A DNA stretch of 7,604 bases, from NCBI GenBank assembly GCA_017883345.1, contig JADGNT010000220.1:1-7604 (forward strand), written 5' to 3'. Made by a program: the position numbers and the translations under genes. The notes beneath the pieces were generated by a model. That model saw only the letters and a program-made list of their open reading frames with translations. It was not told the origin of the DNA and did no database searches. Numbering within the stretch: position 1 is the first letter of the stretch; each line of letters begins with the position of its first letter. Positions 1 to 5,525 of the stretch are shown here, in pieces. This DNA is from Candidatus Solibacter sp. (lineage in GTDB: Bacteria; Acidobacteriota; Terriglobia; Bryobacterales; Bryobacteraceae).

Positions 1-1
1 C

Positions 2-1489
2 ATGAAATTGTCTCGCTCGCTTGCCGCTATCGTTGTGTCCATCGGTCTCACGGCCGGTTCTTCGCCCGCCGAGGATAAGGGTGTCAACCCCAAAATCCAG
101 GAGATGATGGGGCAAGTCTCGGAGGCCCGGATCAAGGCGATCCTCGAGAAGTTGGAGAGTTTCGGCACGCGCAACACCATGTCGAACGCGGACGACCCGG
201 TGCATGGCGTAGGCGCGGCGCGCACGTGGATCCTGAACGAGATGAAGAGCTACAACCCGAAGCTCGAGGTGCGCTTCGAGAAGTTCCGGGTGAAGAAGCA
301 GGGGCAGCGCATTTTCAAGGACGTCGATTTGTACAACGTGATTGCCACCCTGCCGGGGAAGAAGATGCCGGAAACCGTGGTGGTGGTGAGCGCGCACTAT
401 GATTCGCTGAATCTGGGCACCCGTCCGGCGGGGTACCCTCTGGGTCCGGCGCCGGCGGGGCCGGGCACGGATGCGGGCGCGGGGGCGGGCGCACCGGGAA
501 ACACCACGGCCAACATGACGCTGGCGGATTTTGAGAAGAACGCGGAACTGCCCGCGCCCGGCGTGTGCGACGACGGCAGCGGCATCGCGGCGGTGATGGA
601 ACTGGCGCGCGTCATGAGCCAGTACGAATTCGACAAGACGGTGGCCTTCTACGTGTTCGCCGGAGAAGAGCAGGGATTGGTCGGCAGTGGGCTGCAGGCG
701 GCGAAGGCGAAGAAGGAGAACCAGGTGATTGAAGCGGTGCTGAACAACGACATCATCGGCACCGACGTCGCGGGCAACGGGCGGATGGGCAACGGATCGG
801 TGAGCGTCTACAGCGACGAGACGATGGATTCCCTCTCGCAGCAACTGTCGCGGTACGTGCGCGAGATCGGCGAGCGCTACCTGCCGTCCATGAAGATCAA
901 CACGGTGTTCATGGGCGACCGGTTGGGCCGCGGCGGCGATCATACGCCATTCCAGTGGGAGGGCTTCGCGGCGGTGCGGGTCTCCACGCCGAACGAGATC
1001 TACGCCAACCAGCACCGCGCCACGGACACGCTGGCCAACATGTCGGTGCCGTTTACGGCGAAGGTGGCGAAGGTAAACCTGGTGGCGGCGGCGAGCCTGG
1101 CGCTCGGGCCCAAGCCGCCGACGGTGATGCCGGAACCGCGCGCGGGCGGCGGGCGGCAGGGCGGCGGCGCCCCGGGAGCGGCGGCGAGCGGACGGCGTCC
1201 CACGCCGATGATCGCGCGCGGCGGCGGCTACGATGCGGTGCTGCGTTGGCGCGCGGCGGGTTCCGAGGACGACATCAAGGGCTACGCAATTGTGATCCGT
1301 GCGACCACGTCGCCGTATTGGGAGCAGGAGATCTACGTCGGCAAGGTGAATACCTACACGCTGAAGGATGTCTCCATCGACGACGCGAAGTTCGGCGTGA
1401 AGGCGGTCGGCAACAACGGCGCGGAGAGTTTGGTCGCGTCGTATGCCTATCCGCCGCGGCAAAAGGTGGAAATCGAAACCGTGCAGTAG
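2..1489 (+). CDS. Secreted M28-family zinc aminopeptidase with C-terminal beta domain
   Basis: This exported di-zinc exopeptidase probably removes N-terminal residues from peptides outside the cytoplasm. The 495-residue product opens with a signal peptide (MKLSRSLAAIVVSIGLTAGSSPAED; likely cut near residue 23). The M28 metal ligands occur in order: H132 (HYDS), bridging D190 (CDDGSG), catalytic E222 and ligand E223 (AGEEQG), D250 (NNDIIG) and H314 (DHTPF). The set is complete, so the enzyme should be active. Between H132 and D190 sits a Gly/Ala/Pro-rich insertion at about 140-168. After the catalytic domain comes a Gly/Arg/Pro-rich linker at about 370-409, then a beta-rich, fibronectin-III-like module at 410-495. 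The ATG begins one base into the window, so its ribosome binding site and promoter cannot be seen. The next gene is convergent. The family call is firm; the substrate is unknown. Confidence 0.93.
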   Translation: MKLSRSLAAIVVSIGLTAGSSPAEDKGVNPKIQEMMGQVSEARIKAILEKLESFGTRNTMSNADDPVHGVGAARTWILNEMKSYNPKLEVRFEKFRVKKQGQRIFKDVDLYNVIATLPGKKMPETVVVVSAHYDSLNLGTRPAGYPLGPAPAGPGTDAGAGAGAPGNTTANMTLADFEKNAELPAPGVCDDGSGIAAVMELARVMSQYEFDKTVAFYVFAGEEQGLVGSGLQAAKAKKENQVIEAVLNNDIIGTDVAGNGRMGNGSVSVYSDETMDSLSQQLSRYVREIGERYLPSMKINTVFMGDRLGRGGDHTPFQWEGFAAVRVSTPNEIYANQHRATDTLANMSVPFTAKVAKVNLVAAASLALGPKPPTVMPEPRAGGGRQGGGAPGAAASGRRPTPMIARGGGYDAVLRWRAAGSEDDIKGYAIVIRATTSPYWEQEIYVGKVNTYTLKDVSIDDAKFGVKAVGNNGAESLVASYAYPPRQKVEIETVQ

Positions 1490-1507
1490 CGTAGCCTTTT
1501 AGGCTGC

Positions 1508-1540
1508 CATGACCCCATTCGTGGGGGCATGTCTTCTCTT
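1508..1540 (+). terminator. Probable intrinsic terminator of the M28 gene
   Basis: Nineteen bases after the M28 stop there is a hairpin. CATG (1508-1511) pairs with CATG (1528-1531) around an A-G mismatch, then CCCCA (1513-1517) pairs with TGGGG (1522-1526) across a TTCG loop. The pyrimidine-rich run TCTTCTCTT follows on the + strand only, so the orientation fits the M28 gene rather than the convergent acetyltransferase. A smaller hairpin, AGCCT-TTT-AGGCT, precedes it at 1493-1505. The T tract is interrupted by C, so termination may be moderate. Confidence 0.5.
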
Positions 1541-1556
1541 AGCTTTACCTCCTTCG

Positions 1557-2045
1557 TTAGCGAACTTCTCCCGCAAGCTTCATCAGCGCGTCGCCGGTGA
1601 GGTCCATCGCCACGTGCCCGTTGGCTTTCTCAGCCCCTAACCCGCGATAGAAGGCGAAGGCCGATTCGTTCCAGTCCAGCACGCTCCACGCCATGCCGGC
1701 CCAACCGCGCCTGACGGTGAGGCTCGCCAGGTGCGCCATCATCGCGCGGCCGACGCCAGCCCCGCGCGCGCCCGGCTGCACGTAGAGATCTTCCAGGTAG
1801 AGCCAGGGACGGCCGTGGTAACTCCCGAAGTGCGGGAAGAAGATGGCGTAGCCGACGGCGTTTCCATCCAGTAAACCGAGCAGCACCTCGATGCACGCCC
1901 GCTCGCCAAACGCGTGCTCGGCGAGCAACGATTCGTCGATCCGCACGCTCTCGAGCTTGCCTTCGTAGGCAGCCAGCTCACGCAGCAGGGAGAGGACGGT
2001 GGGAATGTCGCTCAGCGTCGCCCTGTGGACTGCAACGTTACCCAT
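1557..2045 (-). CDS. GNAT-family N-acetyltransferase, diamine/SSAT-like
   Basis: This cytoplasmic enzyme transfers an acetyl group from acetyl-CoA to an amine. The 162-residue product is a normal size for a single GNAT domain. The acetyl-CoA loop is RGAGVG at residues 94-99, directly after the beta-4 strand LEDLYVQP (84-91). The C-terminal core has SVLDWNE (121-127) and a Tyr (Y133) in AFYRGLGA, the usual general-acid position. The stretch FFPHF...GRPWLYLEDLYV resembles spermidine/spermine and thialysine acetyltransferases, so a small polyamine-like or amino-acid-like substrate is plausible, but this is inference. I chose the ATG at 2045 because the GNAT fold begins at once (VAVHRATLSDI) and a weak AAGGTG lies just upstream. 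A longer reading from 2159 would overlap the hydrolase with unfold-like Arg-rich residues. It lies 59 bases after the hydrolase stop on the same strand, so the two are probably co-transcribed. Confidence 0.88.
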   Translation of the reverse strand: MGNVAVHRATLSDIPTVLSLLRELAAYEGKLESVRIDESLLAEHAFGERACIEVLLGLLDGNAVGYAIFFPHFGSYHGRPWLYLEDLYVQPGARGAGVGRAMMAHLASLTVRRGWAGMAWSVLDWNESAFAFYRGLGAEKANGHVAMDLTGDALMKLAGEVR

Positions 2046-2104
2046 ATTCACCTTGATATCACACGCGGCGCGCCGGGGCCGCGATCGCTCCGCCTCATGC
2101 CACC

Positions 2105-3406
2105 TCACTTCGCCGGCTGTCCCGCGGCGTAGCGGTACATCTGCAGGCCCAGCGCCCAACGGCGTTGGAAGCCTTTCCAGACCGTGCTGCCCTCGGTGGA
2201 TTTGACGGGCACGTCGAGGTACGCGCGCCGCGTGTCATCGCCTTTCAGATAGAGATCGAGAAACGCGGTGACAAAATGCTGGTTGATGGCCGCGATGCGG
2301 TCTTTCCGCCACACCGGTTCATCGAAAAACGCGCGCGCGGTGAAGCTTCCCATGGCTTCGGGCGGAGGCGGATTGCCGCCCACGTTGTGCCGCGCGTTCT
2401 CGTAAACCAGCAGGCGGCGTTCCGAATTGACCGCGCCTTCGAACGCTTTGCGGACACCCTGCTCGTACCCGGAAATATCATCCCGATCGCCCACGATGAA
2501 TAACGAGGGGATGCGAATTCCGGCCAGCCCCTCGGCGTCCCAGTTGCTGTTCGGCGGCTGAGCGCCCCACGGGGCGATGGCCACCATCGCCTTGAGGTTG
2601 TCGCGTCTGCGCGCTTCGAATTTCGCGTTGCCCGCGGTCCACGCGTCGAAGTAGCCGCCCGGGATCGCACGAGCGCTCCCGCCCTGTTGGCTGTACCCCG
2701 CACCCGCGCTGGCCAGGGCGCCGTAGCCGCCCATCGAATAGCCGACGATGGCCACGCGCGAGGCGTCCAGTAAACCGTTCAGAAAATCTCCCGCCCCGAG
2801 CGACCGCGCGGAGAGGGCGTCGATGGTGAACCACTGGTCGGCGGCGCGATTGAGCAGCGTGCTGGTGAAGGCCGCCTGCGCGCCGAACACCGAATCCGTG
2901 TGGTCGATCGCCGCTACCACGTATCCCTTGGATGCCAGGTTCTCGGTGAGATAAGTCAGAAACGTCCGCGAGCCCGGATAGCCGTGCGAGACAATCACCA
3001 GCGGAAAGCGCTGGCCGCCCACCTTCGGCGCATCGCGTAATGCCTTGCCGGGAATGCGGAACGTCTTCGGCGCATCGGACGCGGGCGTGCCGGGCATGGC
3101 GCTCTCGTAAGTCACGCGTTCTTCCTGGCCCGCCGCAATCACTGCCGGATACCAGATCTCGATCTTCAACGGGCGGTCGTACAGCGGAGCCTTGCCGGCA
3201 TCCTTATCGAAGTGGAGGATGTCGACCTGGCCGGGGTTCACCAGGTCGAGCGTTCGTACGCCCACGCTCCAGCGGCCTCGCGGGGCCAGCTCGGGCGCAT
3301 CCACCGGTGGAACGCTGAAAGAAATTGCCGGGGACTCCTGTGCCGGGGCGATCGCACAGCAGAAGAGTAAGGGCGCAAGGGCGCAAAGCAACGGGCGAAA
3401 TCGCAT
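2105..3406 (-). CDS. Secreted alpha/beta hydrolase, PAF-acetylhydrolase / dienelactone-hydrolase-like
   Basis: This is an exported serine esterase or lipase-like hydrolase of 433 residues. The signal peptide (residues 1-22; MRFRPLLCALAPLLFCCAIAPA) has a short basic start and an APA cleavage site before Q23. The alpha/beta-hydrolase signatures are in order: oxyanion segment VSHGYPGSR with H141-G142, nucleophile elbow GYSMGGYG with S224, acid in GDRDD (D307 or D309/D310), and catalytic His in ARHNVGG (H340). The N-terminal stretch WSVGVRTLDLVNPG plus IEIWYP is typical of the PAF-acetylhydrolase-like (plasma/isoform II) branch, where substrates are short-chain or oxidised esters. The true substrate cannot be read from sequence. 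Purine-rich GGAGGA abuts the ATG with no spacer, which is unusual, but the signal peptide makes this start convincing. It is the first gene of a likely two-gene unit with the downstream acetyltransferase. Confidence 0.88.
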   Translation of the reverse strand: MRFRPLLCALAPLLFCCAIAPAQESPAISFSVPPVDAPELAPRGRWSVGVRTLDLVNPGQVDILHFDKDAGKAPLYDRPLKIEIWYPAVIAAGQEERVTYESAMPGTPASDAPKTFRIPGKALRDAPKVGGQRFPLVIVSHGYPGSRTFLTYLTENLASKGYVVAAIDHTDSVFGAQAAFTSTLLNRAADQWFTIDALSARSLGAGDFLNGLLDASRVAIVGYSMGGYGALASAGAGYSQQGGSARAIPGGYFDAWTAGNAKFEARRRDNLKAMVAIAPWGAQPPNSNWDAEGLAGIRIPSLFIVGDRDDISGYEQGVRKAFEGAVNSERRLLVYENARHNVGGNPPPPEAMGSFTARAFFDEPVWRKDRIAAINQHFVTAFLDLYLKGDDTRRAYLDVPVKSTEGSTVWKGFQRRWALGLQMYRYAAGQPAK

Positions 3407-3456
3407 TCCTCCATGTTGCCACCATCGCGGGTCGGGAGGTTTGGTTGCTTAACCGT

Positions 3457-3930
3457 TTATTCCTTGCGTGTGGTTTCGAACTGCGCCAGACCCTGTTCGA
3501 GTTCGCTGCGCAGCCCCTGCCCGAGGGCGTTGCCTGCCGGGACGAGGTTCAACGCCTGGCGCCCGGTGCGAATGGCCGTGGGCGCGTCAGCGTTGCGAAA
3601 GTACGCCCAGGCAAGCGTGTCGAAAAATAGGGCGTTGGATTCCTTGGTGGCGCGCGTGGCGCGGAGGTCCAGTTCCAGCGCTTTGGCAGGCTGCCGCAAC
3701 GACTCGATTTCCGATTTCAGCAGCGTATTGGCGTAGTCGTTCCACTCGTAGGCTCCCCCGGTCCGGTGGCATCGTGAAGAAGATCGCCGGTTTTTTCGTA
3801 AGCGCTGGCCAGTTCGCGCTGGAGTGGCAGATCGCCGCTGGATTCCCGGGAAAGCATCTCCAGATACGGTTGCGCCTTGGCCAGAACCAGCCGCCTGGCG
3901 GTGGCCGAGCCGGCCAGATCGCTGGAGAGC
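3457..3930 (-). pseudogene. Remnant of a TPR-repeat protein (Ser/Thr-kinase-tail type) with internal deletion and frameshift
   Basis: Two pieces of one TPR protein survive in different frames. The upstream piece (about 3926 down to 3777) reads SSDLAGSATARRLVLAKAQ, then SRESSGDLPLQRELASAYEKTGDLL. The downstream piece (about 3759 to 3457) reads YEWNDYANTLLKSEIESL, then AKALELDLRATRATKES, FFDTLAWAYFRNADAPTAI and a TAA stop. From memory, both resemble the C-terminal TPR region of large acidobacterial (Solibacter-type) Ser/Thr kinases, where many residues and several repeats separate them. Here the two pieces lie within about 20-30 bases, so the middle is gone and the join is out of frame. No kinase domain is present. 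The upstream end stops where group II intron sequence begins on the opposite strand. A short expressed peptide from the downstream piece cannot be excluded, but no good start codon or ribosome binding site is visible. Confidence 0.75.
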
Positions 3931-4142
3931 TGAATCGGCACCTGAAAGGCTGGGCGAACTACTTTTCCATTGGGTATCTCACGGGTGCATACTGGGAGAT
4001 CGATTGGTACGTGTGCGGTCGCCTGATCCAACATTTACAACGACGCAGCCAACGGCCCTTTCGTCCGCCGGAGGGGGTGTCGTGGTACCAGCACCTTCCA
4101 CCGTGGGGGCTGGCACTTCTGTCGGGACATGCGCATGCCTGA
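3930..4142 (+). pseudogene. C-terminal fragment of group II intron reverse transcriptase/maturase
   Basis: Seventy codons and a TGA remain of a protein that is normally over 400 residues. The fragment starts LNRHLKGWANYFSIGY, the hallmark of the maturase (X/thumb, GIIM) domain that binds intron RNA. It continues through IDWYVCGRLIQHLQRRSQRPF and PPEGVSWYQHL to a normal-looking C-terminus. The reverse-transcriptase fingers and palm, including the catalytic YADD, are missing. The reading frame stays open upstream of 3930, but that part is antisense to the TPR remnant and has no maturase character. There is no start codon or ribosome binding site at the homology border. The fragment itself has no stop or frameshift, so the truncation may be fairly recent. 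Confidence 0.87.
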
Positions 4143-4159
4143 GGCGAGAGTTTTCAGGA

Positions 4160-4192
4160 GAGCCGGACGCGGGAAATCCGCATCTCCGGTTC
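4160..4192 (+). ncRNA. Group II intron domain V hairpin
   Basis: This 33-base hairpin is the catalytic heart of a group II ribozyme. The lower stem pairs GAGCCGGA (4160-4167) with TCCGGTTC (4185-4192) and includes the AGC catalytic triad at 4161-4163. The upper stem pairs GCGG (4169-4172) with CCGC (4178-4181) around a GAAAT loop. The two-base bulge on the 3' side is AT (4182-4183). At the bulge, C4168 faces C4184, where a U-G pair is common in related introns. This small flaw may be a natural variant or a sign of decay. Confidence 0.9.
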
Positions 4193-4195
4193 GAC

Positions 4196-4247
4196 GAGGG
4201 GAGAGCGAGGCGCAGCCCTCCGGCTGTCACTCTCTCTCCTACTCTAC
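4196..4247 (+). ncRNA. Group II intron domain VI with branch-point A and 3' intron end
   Basis: Domain VI carries the adenosine that forms the lariat. A basal helix GAG (4196-4198) pairs with CTC (4242-4244). A4241 is left bulged on the 3' strand. Above it GGAGAG (4200-4205) pairs with CTCTCC (4234-4239), and the apex GCAGCC (4212-4217, shifted by one G-T pair) pairs with GGCTGT (4222-4227) over a CTCC loop. A4241 is seven bases from C4247 counting inclusively, the usual branch-to-splice-site distance, and the intron ends TAC. The geometry fixes the 3' splice junction at 4247/4248 with good confidence. Confidence 0.85.
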
Positions 4248-4304
4248 CGGCTCCGATTGGAATGCCGCGACCGGGGTACCCTCTGGGCCGGGAGCGATTT
4301 CCTA

Positions 4305-5456
4305 TTACGGGGAGCCGCGGCCACCCTTCTCCAGCCGCTCGATCGCCTTGGCGAACTCCCCCGGGGTGTGAATCAGAATCGTCTTTCCACCCAGCCGCGA
4401 CATGGCGCTCTTGATGGAATCCGCCGGCGTCGCCGTCTGGCTGAGGAAGGGGACGATCTGAAAGTAGTAGAACTCGGGCCCGTGTCCCGCCGGCTTCTCC
4501 AAACTGGCCTGCGGCACGCGGTCGAAATACCGGGTCTGAGGTCCCAGGAACAGCACCACATCGCTGGGCGGCTGCGCCTCGATTTCGCGATTCACCAGAT
4601 CGGCCAGCAGGTCCACGTGCCCCCGCTTGTTTTGCAGCACCTGGAAATCCACCAGCCCCAGTTCGATCTTGGTCATCGCCTGTGAGACCTGTGCCATGTC
4701 CTGAAGCAGGAAACCTTCCTTGCGATACAGCTCCTTTTGCTGATCCAGGTTGAACAGCACCAGGCGCACCGACCGGGCCGGCAGGCGCTCCAGCAGCGAC
4801 GATACCGTGCTCATCAGCGTCACCATATCGTTGGGCCGCATGCGCGTGCGCCGCGGGAACAATGGGGCGGTGTGCAGGAAAATCGTCAGCCGCAGCGGCG
4901 CCGCGTCGCCGGTTTCCCGCGGGAGGGTCCGCGACCCGCGCAGCCCGATCTCCCACACGGTATCCGGCGGCATCGCCACCTTTACCTGGCGGTCCGCGTG
5001 GGTCAGGTGAACGTCCACGCGCCAGCTCTTGCGGCACACGCGGCCCGCATCGTCCCGCATCAACCAACGCACGGTGTAGGCGCCTTCGCCGAGCAGGTAG
5101 CCGCCGCCCACTCTCACTTCGACATTGGTCTTGGGTACCTGCGGCAGCGGGATGCGCGACAACAGGTACACGGGCTTGGGGTCGCCGCCCTCGGGCGTGA
5201 TGCGGGTAAGCACGGTCCACCCGTGCCCGCTGCCGAGGTACTGATGCATCGGCACCGTGACCGTGTACCCCGCCTGATAGCGGAAGCTGAAATTCAGCGA
5301 GGGCTTGATCGCCGACACCTGGCAACCGAGCGCCTGCTCGCCCGCCTGCACACCTTCCAGTTGTGCGATGATTGAGCGCAATCGGTAGGGATTGACGATG
5401 CTCTGCGCGGGCGCCGTCGTGCAGGCGGCGAGAGCGAGAATCAGGGCGCATCGCAT
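4305..5456 (-). CDS. Exported protein with degenerate vWA-like C-terminal domain, conserved acidobacterial type
   Basis: This 383-residue protein has no known enzymatic role. It begins with a short export signal. LAAC at residues 9-12 matches a lipobox, so it may be a lipoprotein anchored at C12; alternatively signal peptidase I could cut after APA (15-17). Residues about 19-180 are beta-rich and include NFSFRYQAGYTVTVP and a YTVRWLMRDDAGR segment resembling an immunoglobulin-like domain. Residues about 188-375 have the strand/helix rhythm of a von Willebrand A fold: LRLTIFLHTAPLF, SVRLVLFNLD, DVVLFLGPQ and GGKTILIHTPGEFAKAI. The metal-binding DxSxS motif expected at the end of the first strand is absent, so any partner binding is probably metal-independent. 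The ATG at 5456 is chosen because the signal begins there. AGAGGGG directly touches it, and a TAAAAT lies seven bases upstream. The domain call is inference. Confidence 0.72.
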   Translation of the reverse strand: MRCALILALAACTTAPAQSIVNPYRLRSIIAQLEGVQAGEQALGCQVSAIKPSLNFSFRYQAGYTVTVPMHQYLGSGHGWTVLTRITPEGGDPKPVYLLSRIPLPQVPKTNVEVRVGGGYLLGEGAYTVRWLMRDDAGRVCRKSWRVDVHLTHADRQVKVAMPPDTVWEIGLRGSRTLPRETGDAAPLRLTIFLHTAPLFPRRTRMRPNDMVTLMSTVSSLLERLPARSVRLVLFNLDQQKELYRKEGFLLQDMAQVSQAMTKIELGLVDFQVLQNKRGHVDLLADLVNREIEAQPPSDVVLFLGPQTRYFDRVPQASLEKPAGHGPEFYYFQIVPFLSQTATPADSIKSAMSRLGGKTILIHTPGEFAKAIERLEKGGRGSP

Positions 5457-5525
5457 CCCCTCTATTTTAGCCAGTGGCCGCTGGCGCGATGTGTAGTTTC
5501 GCGCGACAATTAACGTTGGCCGCCC
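5457..5525. promoter_or_regulatory. Divergent intergenic region with near-perfect palindrome
   Basis: The 69 bases between the start codons of the vWA-like gene (-) and the M14 gene (+) must hold both promoters if each gene has its own. A 16-base near-palindrome, GCCAGTGGCCGCTGGC (5470-5485), has seven of eight matching pairs and could be an operator for a dimeric repressor. On the - strand TAAAAT ends seven bases before the vWA-like ATG and could be a -10 box giving an almost leaderless transcript. No convincing -35 box is seen on either strand. Confidence 0.3.

Larger units (their letters stand above)
3930..4247 (+). mobile_element. 5'-truncated group II intron relic (maturase tail plus RNA domains V and VI)
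   Basis: This is the 3' end of a retroelement: the C-terminal maturase codons, a TGA stop, 17 bases of spacer, a domain V hairpin and a domain VI hairpin with a bulged A, ending in CTAC. The whole 5' part is absent: no GTGYG-type boundary, no domains I-IV core and no reverse-transcriptase palm motif (YADD) lie on the + strand upstream, where minus-strand TPR sequence takes over at about 3926-3930. The element therefore cannot splice or move by itself. The truncation fits incomplete reverse transcription during retrotransposition, or a later deletion; the sequence does not decide between them. The right boundary at 4247 is set by the domain VI geometry and the common bacterial terminal AY dinucleotide. 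The left boundary is approximate to a few bases. Confidence 0.88.

Noticed and set aside
955..1494. A 179-codon + strand frame overlapping the end of the M28 gene
   Set aside because: Its composition (Gly, Arg, Ala) is typical of a shifted frame in GC-rich DNA. The M28 frame is supported by H314 and the C-terminal domain.
2046..2104. Possible terminator or promoter between hydrolase and acetyltransferase
   Set aside because: The 59 bases contain the palindrome GGCGCGCC and GC-rich sequence, but no stem followed by a T tract and no clear promoter, so co-transcription is the simpler reading.
2046..2159. Longer N-terminus for the acetyltransferase starting at 2159
   Set aside because: The extra 38 residues are Arg-rich, overlap the hydrolase end and lie outside the GNAT fold; the ATG at 2045 is better placed.
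3979..5451. A 490-codon - strand frame overlapping the vWA-like gene
   Set aside because: It is an out-of-frame shadow rich in Arg, Gly, Pro and Ala with no domain. The overlapping frame has export signal and fold-like pattern.
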